A stretch of DNA of 35,087 nt from Alphaproteobacteria bacterium (GCA_002401545.1 NVTJ01000012.1:1-35087); one strand, 5' to 3'; shown: positions 1-8,107, numbered from the stretch's first letter. The notes: generated by a model not told the origin, from the letters alone. Program-made: numbers and translations.

Positions 1-1536
1 TCGCAGGAAATATCCGAAAACTGTGATGCCTCGGAAAACAGGCTGGAAAACATCAGCCAGACCCTCTCGGAAAAACAGACCGCCCTGACCGAGACCCTGA
101 CCGGACTTTCCCGTGATGCTGACCAGATATGCGATAAAATGGATAAACAATCCACCGTCATTGCCGAATTAAGCCAGAAAACATCGGAAGAATCGACAAA
201 AATTACTGCCACCCTTCTGGCCCAAAGTACCAACCTGTCAACGGTTGCGGCAGAAGCACTGGCGCTGACAACAGAAAGCGGCGAAGCATTCCAGATTCAA
301 GCGGATGCCATGTCCGGTAAACTTGCAGAAACCCGCGATCTTATCACAGATCAGACAAGTGAATTCACCGATAAGCTGGAAGAGACTGTTTCATCACTGG
401 AATCCCAGTCAAGGCGGGTGGATGAGGCCGTCAGGATGACCACGGAAAGCCTGAGCGAAAATACCGGACGAATGAACGAACATTATGATTCATTTGAACA
501 TTTGACCGAACAATTTCGTTCCCGGATTGACCATTCTGAAGTTCAACTTAAATCCCGGCATGATGATCTCGTCAAAAGTCTTTCCGAAGTGGCGGAATAT
601 CTGGACAACTCACTGCAGAATCTGAAAGAGCAGACCGGTTCTCTCGGGGAACATGCGCAGGAAATCATCGGCAGCATCGTTGAGCAAACCGAACAATTGT
701 CCAGCCATATTGACCATATTCGCGACCAGACGGAAAATACCATCCACAATATTCAGGAAATGGGCGAAACTGTCAGCCATCAGTTCACCGCAACCGATGA
801 ACAGGCCGCCGCCCTGTCGGAAAACTGGTTACGAACAGCGTCACTTGTTGAAAACCAATGTTCGGATACCCTGTCAAGACTGGATGGTCTGACTGAAAAA
901 CTGGTGGAACTTGAGAAAGAAAATTCATCGGCAGCCCTAACGGCACAAAGCAACGTCTCAGACGTGGCGAACCAGCTGGAACAGGCCTCGGAAAGTATTT
1001 TTATGGCCTCTGCCAGTGCCATGGAAGCTGCCGATGAAACCAATAGGGCAATAGACGAACATGCCGAAAAATTCCAGCAGCTTATCAACGCCCTTCAGCT
1101 TTCCAATAAAAGTATCCTGATTGATGCCGAAGCCATTGAACAGAAGAACCGGGACAAGAGTGGAAACCATTTCTCAGCTCTGGCAGCCAGGGTTATTGAA
1201 CAGCTCCAGTCCCTGTCCATCGACATCAACCGCTATTTTGAACATGATGTGCCGGACAAAGTCTGGCAGTCCTATGTTGATGGCGACAAAAATACTTTCA
1301 TTCGGCGGCTTAAAAAAGTGACCAGCAGGAAACATACGGCAGCCATACGTGAAAAATACAGATCCGACCCGGAATTCCGTAAATATGCGTTGGAGTATAT
1401 CCAGATTTTTGAAGATCTTATGTCCCAGTCCATGACCTCAAAAACCTACAGCACCTTGAGTGTGGCCCTGATTTCCTCGGAAACCGGCAAAGTTTATCTG
1501 GCCCTGGCTCAGGCCATGGACAGATTTTCTTCCTGA
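1..1536 (+). CDS. Large coiled-coil protein, 3' part (5' end outside window)
   Basis: The frame is open from base 1, so the gene begins upstream and at least 511 residues are visible. About the first 390 visible residues are low-complexity alpha-helical sequence rich in E, Q, S, T and L with heptad-like spacing (long stretches of SLSE, EQTEQL, HIDHIRDQ type), as in a long rod-like coiled coil. The last ~120 residues are different: a compact, W/Y/F-containing domain beginning near HFSALAARVIEQ and including DINRYFEHDVPD, FRKYALEYIQIFE and GKVYLALAQAM. From memory, similar C-terminal domains end very long coiled-coil proteins in many alphaproteobacteria; their function is not known to me. No catalytic motif is visible. 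The gene converges on the DUF2336 gene with only 4 bases between stop codons. A structural, envelope or cell-division role is possible but is a guess. Confidence 0.75.
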   Translation, partial: SQEISENCDASENRLENISQTLSEKQTALTETLTGLSRDADQICDKMDKQSTVIAELSQKTSEESTKITATLLAQSTNLSTVAAEALALTTESGEAFQIQADAMSGKLAETRDLITDQTSEFTDKLEETVSSLESQSRRVDEAVRMTTESLSENTGRMNEHYDSFEHLTEQFRSRIDHSEVQLKSRHDDLVKSLSEVAEYLDNSLQNLKEQTGSLGEHAQEIIGSIVEQTEQLSSHIDHIRDQTENTIHNIQEMGETVSHQFTATDEQAAALSENWLRTASLVENQCSDTLSRLDGLTEKLVELEKENSSAALTAQSNVSDVANQLEQASESIFMASASAMEAADETNRAIDEHAEKFQQLINALQLSNKSILIDAEAIEQKNRDKSGNHFSALAARVIEQLQSLSIDINRYFEHDVPDKVWQSYVDGDKNTFIRRLKKVTSRKHTAAIREKYRSDPEFRKYALEYIQIFEDLMSQSMTSKTYSTLSVALISSETGKVYLALAQAMDRFSS

Positions 1537-1540
1537 ACTA

Positions 1541-2662
1541 TCATGCGGCCTGATTATTCTTTTTCGGTGACCCGAGTTTGGTGATGAAATAATCCAGATT
1601 TTCCGGGTCAAAATCATCCTCACAATTGGTCAGCATCCGCTCCAGCATCCGTTGCTGAAAACGGTCCCGGTCCTCACTGGCGCTGGTTTCCATATCCTTT
1701 GCCACATCCAGAGCCGACAGTACAATCGGCAGCATTTGGGGCGACAGATTACATTCCCGGTAGATGGCCGTAAGACCCATATCGCCCCGGTCATGTATCA
1801 ATTTATAGGCATTGCTCACCGGAATGCCGCATAGTTTGGCAAGAGCCGCCTCAAAGAACACCACATCCCCCATACAAATAGCCCGGAATATTAATGTTTC
1901 GGTCAGGCGGCCATGGTCATGGAGCTGTTCCACCAGCTTTCTCACATCCATAACATCCGCGTTATCACCCAGCAGACTGACCGTTGCTCTCTCCCGCGCA
2001 CTCAGAAACAGGTCCATGACCATATCCGGTGTCATTTCATGATGGGTAACCAGATGGTCCCGCACTTTTTCAGATACGAGGGATACCAAACGTTCGGCAA
2101 CACTGATGGGCAGTTGCCCACGGTTGGCAAGCGAATCGCTAACCGCCTCTGCCTCACCAAATTTATCCATGACCTTGCCCATGGTTTCTTCCTGAAGTGT
2201 CGCACCTTCGTTAGAGACCAAAGTGGCAATCACCTCTTCATTATCACTATTTTCCACAATGGCGTCGGTCAGGTCGGCCGACAGGCTTTCCCGGCGCGCT
2301 ATGGCTATCTGACCTTCCGCCCCTTTGCTTTTAACAATTTCCATCAGGTCGTCATCGGTCAGGACTTCTGAAAATTCGAGCATGGGTCCTGCCACACCAA
2401 CCACATCATTGGCCAGGGAAACAGCAACATCATGGGGAACATCGGGGTTATTCTTCAGACTTTCAGACAGGGCGGTTCGGACGCGCACTTCCGCATCCTT
2501 CACCATAATCTTGAAAATATCCTCGGCGATTTTACGTTCGCTGTCGCTCAGTTTTCCAGTGTTAAATTTATTGCTGACTTTTATGGCAGCTTCCGCACGG
2601 TTCTCTGCTGTGGGATTAGTCAGTAATGATTGTATATCCGAGCTTGTTAAATTATCAGTCAT
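1541..2662 (-). CDS. DUF2336 domain protein
   Basis: Protein of about 373 residues, all helical and without signal peptide or membrane helix. It reads as repeated short helix pairs of HEAT-like character (for example LSADLTDAIVENSDNEEVIATLVSN and the following repeats), which matches the DUF2336 family of alphaproteobacteria. Motifs typical of the family's C-terminal half are visible, such as LTETLIFRAICMGD and FFEAALAKLCGIP. Function is unknown; HEAT-like folds usually bind proteins. The start is ambiguous. An AAAGG lies 2 bases before the ATG at 2671 (too close) and 11 bases before the ATG at 2662, so 2662 is preferred. A longer reading from a TTG at 2734 has no support. It is transcribed toward the coiled-coil gene. 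Between it and the symporter gene are about 200 bases that must hold two divergent promoters. Confidence 0.8.
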   Translation of the reverse strand: MTDNLTSSDIQSLLTNPTAENRAEAAIKVSNKFNTGKLSDSERKIAEDIFKIMVKDAEVRVRTALSESLKNNPDVPHDVAVSLANDVVGVAGPMLEFSEVLTDDDLMEIVKSKGAEGQIAIARRESLSADLTDAIVENSDNEEVIATLVSNEGATLQEETMGKVMDKFGEAEAVSDSLANRGQLPISVAERLVSLVSEKVRDHLVTHHEMTPDMVMDLFLSARERATVSLLGDNADVMDVRKLVEQLHDHGRLTETLIFRAICMGDVVFFEAALAKLCGIPVSNAYKLIHDRGDMGLTAIYRECNLSPQMLPIVLSALDVAKDMETSASEDRDRFQQRMLERMLTNCEDDFDPENLDYFITKLGSPKKNNQAA

Positions 2663-2792
2663 TGAATCCATTGCCTTTAATTTTAAACAGATTACGGTCA
2701 GGCATCTGCCAGTACCCCCCGCGATAAGGCACAAAAGAGCCTGAGCAGGTATATTTCGATGTCCTATTTTTCATAAAAGAGGTTAAACTGTC

Positions 2793-2817
2793 GTTAATTT
2801 ACGCTATAAGAATTAAC
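2793..2817. promoter_or_regulatory. Inverted repeat in divergent promoter region
   Basis: GTTAATT at 2793-2799 and AATTAAC at 2811-2817 form a perfect 7-base inverted repeat spaced by 11 bases, in the AT-rich region between the DUF2336 gene and the symporter gene. The spacing suits a dimeric regulator site, but AT-rich dyads also arise by chance. No regulator is identified. Confidence 0.25.
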
Positions 2818-2873
2818 ATAATTGAAAAAAATGATTATATTTCTGCATTATCCGTAATTTTCAGGGGATATTT

Positions 2874-4436
2874 ATGATTACCAGACTAAAAAGAATCTTC
2901 ATCAGCGTGGCTGTGCTTGTCCTGTTTATTCCCGCATCGGCTCATGCGTTCGATATGAAGGAAATTGATAAAGCCCTCAATGAATTCATCCAGCCTTTCA
3001 CCAGCCTTTATTCTACAATTGTATTTACCCCCATTGAAATAATGGGACAAAATATGCCTATCATTGTTTTATGGCTGGCGGCCGGCGGCATATTCTGCAC
3101 CATATATTTTAAATTCATTAATTTCCATGGCTTCAAGACGGCCCTGAAAATCGTTCGCGGTGATTATACCCGTAAAGAGGATGCCGGCGAAGTTACCCAC
3201 TTTCAGGCCTTGTCTGCGGCCCTGTCCGGCACTGTCGGCCTTGGCAATATCGGCGGGGTAGCTGTGGCCATCAGCCTTGGTGGCCCCGGTGCCACATTCT
3301 GGATGATTATTGTAGGCCTTCTGGGCATGTCAACCAAGTTCGCCGAATGTACGCTGGGGGTGAAATACCGCGAAGTCCACGAAGACGGCTCCGTTTCCGG
3401 TGGCCCCATGTATTATCTGAAACATGGCTTTGCCGAGCGTGGTATGCCTAAATTTGGCATGGTTCTGGCAGTCTTCTTCTCCATCTGCTGTATCTTTGCC
3501 TCCTTTGGCGGCGGCAATATCTTTCAGATAGGCTTAACCTCGGACTTTATCTCACAGCTTCCCGGCACCAATGGTGTTCTGGAAAATTACCGCTGGGTTC
3601 TTGGCCTTGTCGTTGCCACCATCGTCGGTTTTGTCATCATTGGCGGCATTAAATCCATCGCCAGTGTTACCGCCAAGCTGGTTCCGACAATGTGTGTGCT
3701 TTATCTGGTCGCTGCAACCGCCATTCTTTTTGGTTTTTATGAACGTATCCCGGACGCCTTTATGGCAATCATAGATGGTGCCTTCACACCGGAAGCCGGA
3801 TATGGCGGCATCATCGGTGTGATGATACAGGGTATGCGCCGGGCCACTTTCTCCAATGAAGCCGGAATTGGTTCGGCCCCTATCGCCCATTCTGCAGTAA
3901 AAACCAGCGAGCCAGCCACAGAAGGCCTGGTATCCCTGCTGGAGCCTTTCATTGATACCGTGGTTGTCTGCACAATGACCGCATTGGTCATTGTCATCAC
4001 CCAAGTCTATACCCCGGGCGAAGGCGGTTCCACCTTTGAAGGGGTCATGCTGACGTCGAAAGCCTTTGAAACAATGTTTTCCTGGTTTCCGTATATATTG
4101 GCGGTTGCCGTTTTGCTGTTCGCCTTTTCCACCATGATCACATGGTCCTATTACGGATTGAAAGCATGGACATTCCTGTTTGGAGAAAGCAAAACCATGG
4201 AACTTACCTATAAGTTAATCTTCTGCTCTGTGACCGTTATCGGCTCCACCATGAGCCTTGCAGAAATCGTTGATTTTTCTGATGCGGCCAATTTCTCCAT
4301 GGCAATCCCCAATCTGATTGGCGTATTTGTCCTTGCCCCTGTTGTCCGACAATGCCTGACGTCTTTTACCGACAAGATTAAAAGTGGTGAAATCACCTCC
4401 AACCGGGAAGTGGAAGCCCTTGAAACAAGCAATTAA
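2874..4436 (+). CDS. Alanine/glycine:cation symporter (AGCS family)
   Basis: Inner-membrane transporter expected to take up alanine, glycine or a related amino acid with Na+ or H+. The 520-residue length fits the family. The N-terminus looks like a cleaved signal peptide (hydrophobic stretch ending SAHA), as in many proteobacterial AGCS members, followed by about 11 hydrophobic helices. Family hallmarks are visible: HFQALSAALSGTVGLGNIGG, GPGATFWM, FAECTLGVKYRE, SGGPMYYL and RATFSNEAGIGSAPIAHSA. AGGGG stands 8 bases or so before the ATG, supporting this start. It stands alone, ending in a strong hairpin terminator. Exact substrate cannot be told from sequence. Confidence 0.93.
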   Translation: MITRLKRIFISVAVLVLFIPASAHAFDMKEIDKALNEFIQPFTSLYSTIVFTPIEIMGQNMPIIVLWLAAGGIFCTIYFKFINFHGFKTALKIVRGDYTRKEDAGEVTHFQALSAALSGTVGLGNIGGVAVAISLGGPGATFWMIIVGLLGMSTKFAECTLGVKYREVHEDGSVSGGPMYYLKHGFAERGMPKFGMVLAVFFSICCIFASFGGGNIFQIGLTSDFISQLPGTNGVLENYRWVLGLVVATIVGFVIIGGIKSIASVTAKLVPTMCVLYLVAATAILFGFYERIPDAFMAIIDGAFTPEAGYGGIIGVMIQGMRRATFSNEAGIGSAPIAHSAVKTSEPATEGLVSLLEPFIDTVVVCTMTALVIVITQVYTPGEGGSTFEGVMLTSKAFETMFSWFPYILAVAVLLFAFSTMITWSYYGLKAWTFLFGESKTMELTYKLIFCSVTVIGSTMSLAEIVDFSDAANFSMAIPNLIGVFVLAPVVRQCLTSFTDKIKSGEITSNREVEALETSN

Positions 4437-4440
4437 TAAT

Positions 4441-4475
4441 CAACGAAGGGGAGACTATTTGTCTCCCCTTCGTTG
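4441..4475 (+). terminator. Strong hairpin terminator after the AGCS symporter
   Basis: CAACGAAGGGGAGAC (4441-4455) and GTCTCCCCTTCGTTG (4461-4475) are a perfect 15-base inverted repeat around a 5-base TATTT loop, starting 5 bases after the symporter stop. The trailing T-run is imperfect (AAATACATATTTTT). Confidence 0.8.
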
Positions 4476-4595
4476 AAATACATATTTTTGCCATTATTAA
4501 ATAATATTACCGTGCCAAACCAAAGAAAGCTTGAATTCTCCTCGTGATTCGTTACAAGATGGGGGAATTATCCGATTATTATAAAGGAATTATTC

Positions 4596-4976
4596 ATGAA
4601 ACGTATTTTTTTAATATTGTCAATATCCGCCATAACGGCTCTATCATTCTCAATGACTTCATTCGCCGAGGGTGACGCGGTAAAAGGGCTGAAGGTTTTC
4701 AAAAAATGCAAAGCCTGTCATACCGCAGATGAAGGCGGTAAAAACCGTGTTGGTCCAAACCTGTTTGGTATTGTCGGCAAGAAAGCCGCCCAGAGAGAAG
4801 GTTATAAATATTCCAAAGCCATGATCGCCTCCGGCCTGACATGGGATGAAGCCACTCTGGATACTTATCTGACCAAACCAAGAGCATTGGTCAAGAAAAC
4901 AAAAATGACTTTCGCAGGCCTTAAAAAAGACAAACAACGGGCTGATATTATTGCTTACCTGAAAACGCTACAGTAG
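4596..4976 (+). CDS. Class I c-type cytochrome (cytochrome c2-like)
   Basis: Small periplasmic electron carrier of 126 residues. Residues 1-24 are a signal peptide (MKRIF start, hydrophobic core, cut likely after SFA). The haem-binding CKACH is at residues 38-42, giving His42 as one axial ligand. RVGPNLFGIVGKKAA follows, as in cytochrome c2/c550, and Met104 in KTKMTFAGL is the likely second ligand. The C-terminal helix RADIIAYLKTL is typical. AAGGA is 8 bases before the ATG. It is a single-gene unit with its own terminator at 4994-5029. Probable role is shuttling electrons from the bc1 complex to a cytochrome oxidase, or to another periplasmic reductase; the sequence does not distinguish these. 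Confidence 0.92.
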   Translation: MKRIFLILSISAITALSFSMTSFAEGDAVKGLKVFKKCKACHTADEGGKNRVGPNLFGIVGKKAAQREGYKYSKAMIASGLTWDEATLDTYLTKPRALVKKTKMTFAGLKKDKQRADIIAYLKTLQ

Positions 4977-4993
4977 TTTTTATGAAATATTAT

Positions 4994-5029
4994 AAAAGCA
5001 CCGGTGTCTTAGGATTCCGGTGCTTTTTT
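4994..5029 (+). terminator. Rho-independent terminator of the cytochrome c gene
   Basis: AAAAGCACCGG (4994-5004) pairs perfectly with CCGGTGCTTTT (5017-5027) around a 12-base loop, and the T-run continues to 5029. It begins 18 bases after the cytochrome stop codon. Confidence 0.88.
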
Positions 5030-5189
5030 GTATAATATGTCTTTACGGCCCTTGAATATTTGACTCTAAATTCATAAATATAGCCCATTCCGCTTGGGCC
5101 CGCACACGCAAAGGTAACATATTTATGATTTTACCTGTTAACCGAAACGTCATAAATTAGAGACTATACATTAGGACACGCTTGAAAGA

Positions 5190-5927
5190 ATGGTAATGGA
5201 AATGGAAGAAAATACCAGAATAGGCATCTTGCCCCTGAACCCTGAAAGATTGGCCAGACAACTGTTTATGGCCATATTTTCAACAATCCTTCTGTTAATT
5301 GCCCTTTTGTGGAGCGAAAATCTTCGGGCAGAGAATATCAATGAAGATCCCGCCATACAGCAGGAAGTGGCTGAATTCATTCAGCATCTTGCGGACAAGG
5401 CCCTGACCAGCCTAAAGCAGGACGACGCTTCTCTGGCGGATCAGGAAAGTCGTTTTACCAAGATTCTGTCGGAAGGCTTCAATGTGGACTATATCGGGAA
5501 AATTTCTCTGGGCCGGTACCGGAAAAAAGCCTCTCCCGAAAATCTGAAAAATTATTATGCCCTGCTCCCTGAATATCTGGTCAAGGTTTATACCAGTCGC
5601 CTCACCAAACTGAATACTCAGGAAGTGCGCGTGGGAAAAGTCCTGCCCAATGGCAAACGGGATATGTATGTCAGGACAAAAGTGATCAGCTCTGACAATA
5701 AAACATTTGATGTTGACTGGCGTGTCCGGCCAAATAAAAAAGATGAAGATGCCAGTCACGTCTATAAAATTATTGATGTGAAAATAGAAGGCATCAGCAT
5801 GGTCCGTACCCAGCGGGACGACTTCTCTTCCAGAATTACTGAAAGCGGTATATCCGGTTTGATCAGTTTTATGCAGGCCATTGTTGACGGCCCGACACTG
5901 GTGGCAGAAAATAATAATGCGGAATAA
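5190..5927 (+). CDS. MlaC/Ttg2D-family phospholipid-binding protein
   Basis: Periplasmic protein of about 245 residues in the MlaC (toluene-tolerance Ttg2D) family, which ferries phospholipids between the outer membrane and an inner-membrane ABC transporter. A long N-terminal stretch (residues 1-26) precedes a hydrophobic core (MAIFSTILLLIALLW) and a possible cut after LRA near residue 47. The family pattern follows: FTKILSEGFNVDYIGKISLGRYRK, LKNYYALLPEYLVKVYTSRL, and VDWRVRPN with VYKIIDVKIEGISMV near the end. ATG codons at 5190, 5196 and 5202 are all possible starts; ribosome-site evidence (GAAAG at 5183-5187) slightly favours 5196. No mlaA, B, D, E or F gene is nearby, so it is an orphan here. 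Confidence 0.87.
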   Translation: MVMEMEENTRIGILPLNPERLARQLFMAIFSTILLLIALLWSENLRAENINEDPAIQQEVAEFIQHLADKALTSLKQDDASLADQESRFTKILSEGFNVDYIGKISLGRYRKKASPENLKNYYALLPEYLVKVYTSRLTKLNTQEVRVGKVLPNGKRDMYVRTKVISSDNKTFDVDWRVRPNKKDEDASHVYKIIDVKIEGISMVRTQRDDFSSRITESGISGLISFMQAIVDGPTLVAENNNAE

Positions 5928-6015
5928 ATCAAGCAACAACAGAATCACTAAGCGGGCTTAATTGACCTTTATGCTCTTTGGCGATATGTTATGAAATAAA
6001 TTATGTGATAACCTG

Positions 6016-6064
6016 AAAAAACCGTAACAACTGAACCCATCAAAGGGTTTGTGGCGGTTTTTTT
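6016..6064 (+). terminator. Rho-independent terminator after the mlaC-like gene
   Basis: AACCGTAACAA and TTGTGGCGGTT (to 6059) pair with one mismatch and one G-U, an inner ACCC/GGGT extends the stem, and TTTTTTT runs at 6058-6064. It lies 20 bases before the ATG of the DUF4170 gene, so that gene is either read from a promoter inside or after this hairpin, or by read-through. Confidence 0.65.
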
Positions 6065-6083
6065 GATTCGAAAGATTAAGAAA

Positions 6084-6302
6084 ATGGCTGATACTCTGTT
6101 GCACCTGGTATTTGGTGGAAAAGTCAATAACCCTCAAACTCTGGATTTTAGTGATGCGGAAAATCTGGATATTATCGGAATTTTCCCCAACTATAAAAAA
6201 GCCTATGAAGCCTGGAAAGGGGCAAGTCACGCCAATGTGGACGACGCCCTGACAAAATATGTCGTCGTCCATCTTCACAGGTTTATGGAACCGGAAAAAT
6301 AA
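6084..6302 (+). CDS. DUF4170 family protein
   Basis: Small soluble protein of 72 residues. The core LLHLVFGGKV, FSDAENLDIIGIFPNYKKAYEAWKGASHANVDDA and YVVVHLHRF is the pattern I know from the short alphaproteobacterial DUF4170 proteins; function unknown. The ATG at 6084 is chosen over an upstream GTG at 6051 because the GTG lies inside the stem of a terminator hairpin and because the family proteins start just before LLHLVFGG. The sequence TTAAGAAA just before the ATG is a weak ribosome site. Confidence 0.8.
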   Translation: MADTLLHLVFGGKVNNPQTLDFSDAENLDIIGIFPNYKKAYEAWKGASHANVDDALTKYVVVHLHRFMEPEK

Positions 6303-6378
6303 TTACGGGAAGTAATTGTCAACGGCGTTAGCGATATATATGGGTCGCCAACGCCCTGATCTTCATCATCCTCGGACC

Positions 6379-7014
6379 CTAGAAAGTATAGCCAAAGCCA
6401 ACACCAAATATCCAGGGGTCAATATCAACATCCGCCGTGACGGCACCGCCGTTAATCTTAACATCCGTATTCAGCCAGACCCTTTTCACATCAACATTAA
6501 AAGACCATTTGTCATCAATTTTGAAGTCAAATCCAGCCTGCAGGAGAAGCCCAAATCCATCATTATAGTCAATGTCAGCGATGGTGCCGCCGGGTGCGCT
6601 CTCGTCATAATAAAATGTATAATTCACCCCCGCGCCAACATACGGACTTAAGTTACTTTTCGGTGTAAAGTGATATTGCAATGTGAGCGTTGGTGGCAAA
6701 AGCATGACGCTGCCCAGTGACGCAGAGGCACCAAGTGCCGTATTCAATGCGGTTACATGATGTTTGCTTGTAGCAAGAATAAGCTCAACACCAATATTAT
6801 CTGTCACAAAATAAGTGAAATCCAGTTCCGGCACGATGTCATTGTTAATACCGACAGTTCCGCCGATGGAGGTTGTCGCATCTTCATTGGGCACCACATA
6901 GATAGCCCGACCACGCATCATGAAATCACCCGCTTCCTTTGCCATAGATACAGAAGGCAGGCCAGCAATCACAAGGACCGTCACACTTATCGTTTTTAAG
7001 AAAGTATTTTTCAT
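6379..7014 (-). CDS. ompW: OmpW-family outer-membrane beta-barrel protein
   Basis: Eight-stranded outer-membrane barrel of 211 residues, probably a small hydrophobic-channel porin. Residues 1-25 form a signal peptide (MKNTFLKTISVTVLVIAGLPSVSMA). Alternating-hydrophobicity strands follow with OmpW signatures: GDFMMRGRAIYVVPNED, PELDFTYFVTDNIGVELILAT, LPPTLTLQYHFTP, SPYVGAGVNYTFYYDE, and a terminal strand PWIFGVGFGYTF ending in Phe, as needed for BAM insertion. The ATG at 7014 is preferred over an in-frame start at 7077 because it begins the signal peptide and has AGGTGG 8 bases ahead. The promoter holds a perfect FNR-type site (7077-7090), so oxygen-dependent control is likely, as known for ompW in enterobacteria. 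Confidence 0.92.
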   Translation of the reverse strand: MKNTFLKTISVTVLVIAGLPSVSMAKEAGDFMMRGRAIYVVPNEDATTSIGGTVGINNDIVPELDFTYFVTDNIGVELILATSKHHVTALNTALGASASLGSVMLLPPTLTLQYHFTPKSNLSPYVGAGVNYTFYYDESAPGGTIADIDYNDGFGLLLQAGFDFKIDDKWSFNVDVKRVWLNTDVKINGGAVTADVDIDPWIFGVGFGYTF

Positions 7015-7048
7015 TTTCGTTTCCACCTGTTGATAGTTACAAGTGAAA

Positions 7049-7054
7049 CTTTTA
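7049..7054 (-). promoter_or_regulatory. Possible -10 element of ompW
   Basis: TAAAAG on the minus strand begins 23 bases downstream of the FNR-type site. That is the spacing of a class II FNR-activated promoter, where the site centre lies at about -41.5. Confidence 0.4.
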
Positions 7055-7076
7055 ATGAAGTGAGCAGTATCTAACA

Positions 7077-7090
7077 TTGATTTGCATCAA
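7077..7090 (-). promoter_or_regulatory. FNR/Anr/FnrL-type binding site upstream of ompW
   Basis: TTGATTTGCATCAA (read on the plus strand) is an exact match to the FNR consensus TTGAT-N4-ATCAA. It is centred about 70 bases upstream of the ompW start codon. No gene is read in the other direction nearby, so it most likely serves ompW. Confidence 0.75.
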
Positions 7091-7176
7091 TAAATATTAT
7101 TATTAAACATATCAAACAAAAGATGTTTTCAGGATATATGTTTAAAGTCTGTCTGTTTTAATTTGACCCACAGCCA

Positions 7177-7208
7177 AAAGCCGTCCGGTTTTGACACTGG
7201 GCGGCTTT
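7177..7208 (-). terminator. Likely terminator of rpsD
   Basis: Hairpin with arms AAAGCCGCCC and GGACGGCTTT on the minus strand (one mismatch), about 40 bases past the rpsD stop, followed by a short T-run. The match is moderate and the tail is weak. Confidence 0.5.
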
Positions 7209-7247
7209 CAAATTGTTCTTCTAGAGCTTACAAAAGCATTGCAGATA

Positions 7248-7865
7248 TTAGCGGGAATAGAATTCCACAATAAGATTTGGTTCCATTTGCACAGGATAAG
7301 GAATTTCGTCCAGCACGGGCACCCTGAGGTAAGTCACTTTCGTACCGTTATTTTCCAGAGCCAGATATTCAGGAATATCACGTTCGTTTGAAGCAATACC
7401 CTGCAGAACCATGGGGATCTGACGTGATTTTTCACGAATCTCAACCACATCACCGGCTTTCACCCGGTAGCTAGGGATATTCACCTTTTTGCCATTCACA
7501 GTCACATGACCATGATTGACGAACTGACGGGCGGAAAAGACGGTGGGGACGAATTTAGCCCGGTAAACAAGCGCATCCAGACGGCTTTCCAGAAGACCCA
7601 CCAGAAACGCACCCGTGTCACCACGCATACTGTTGGCATCTTTATAAATGCGTTTAAACTGTTTTTCAGTAATATCGCCGTAATAGCCTTTCAGCTTCTG
7701 TTTTGCCCGCAACTGAATCCCGTAATCGGACAGTTTGCTGCGACGCCCCTGACCATGCTGGCCCGGACCATATTCGCGGGAATTTACCGGAGATTTAGGA
7801 CGGCCCCAGATGTTTTCACCCATGCGGCGGTCAATTTTATACTTGGCTTGTGTACGTTTTGTCAT
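7248..7865 (-). CDS. rpsD: 30S ribosomal protein S4
   Basis: 205 residues, the standard length for S4, which nucleates assembly of the 30S body and contacts 16S rRNA. Recognisable blocks are the N-terminal KRTQAKYKIDRRMGENIWGRPKSP, QHGQGRRSKLSDYGIQLRAKQKLKGYYG, ESRLDALVYRAKFVPTVFSARQFVNHGHVTVNGKKVNIPSYRVKAGD (the S4 RNA-binding fold) and the C-terminal LIVEFYSR. It is monocistronic here, away from the large ribosomal-protein operons, as is usual in alphaproteobacteria. A near-consensus promoter lies about 110 bases upstream. Confidence 0.98.
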   Translation of the reverse strand: MTKRTQAKYKIDRRMGENIWGRPKSPVNSREYGPGQHGQGRRSKLSDYGIQLRAKQKLKGYYGDITEKQFKRIYKDANSMRGDTGAFLVGLLESRLDALVYRAKFVPTVFSARQFVNHGHVTVNGKKVNIPSYRVKAGDVVEIREKSRQIPMVLQGIASNERDIPEYLALENNGTKVTYLRVPVLDEIPYPVQMEPNLIVEFYSR

Positions 7866-7971
7866 TTTATAGAATCGCTTCTGTTAAATTGTTGAAATCA
7901 GCGCCATGAAATAAGATATTTCCTACTCCATGCAACCCGAGATTTTCACCCGAGTCATTCACGATGGCCGG

Positions 7972-7999
7972 AATATAGTGAAGGGCACGGGAAAGTCAA
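7972..7999 (-). promoter_or_regulatory. Sigma-70-type promoter of rpsD
   Basis: On the minus strand TTGACT (7999-7994) and TATATT (7977-7972) are spaced by 16 bases. Each is one or two bases from consensus, as expected for a strongly expressed ribosomal gene. The predicted leader is about 100 bases. Confidence 0.7.
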
Positions 8000-8013
8000 C
8001 ATAGTTTTTTAAT

Positions 8014-8105
8014 TGGCCTCAGTCGCCGGCGCTCACGCTTAGGCTTCCCTCGCATTAGCCCGGACGGCCAGTCGGCCTTGCCTCAGCCCTTCATGGGCCT
8101 CGGAA
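8014..8105. repeat. GC-rich intergenic segment with nested short repeats
   Basis: About 90 bases between the trmJ stop and the rpsD promoter, much richer in G+C than the flanks, with GGCC-N4-GGCC dyads (around 8064-8075) and repeated GCCTCAG words (8015-8021 and 8080-8086). It looks like an interspersed intergenic element rather than coding sequence. Copy number elsewhere in the genome cannot be seen from this window. Confidence 0.35.
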
Positions 8106-8107
8106 AT

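Noticed and set aside
3552..4004. 150-residue minus-strand frame inside the symporter gene
   Set aside because: Antisense shadow of conserved AGCS motifs; rich in D, N, G and H as expected from reversed membrane-helix codons.
5112..5136. AGGTAA/TTACCT inverted repeat upstream of the mlaC-like gene
   Set aside because: Six-base arms in AT-rich DNA with no second support; likely to occur by chance.
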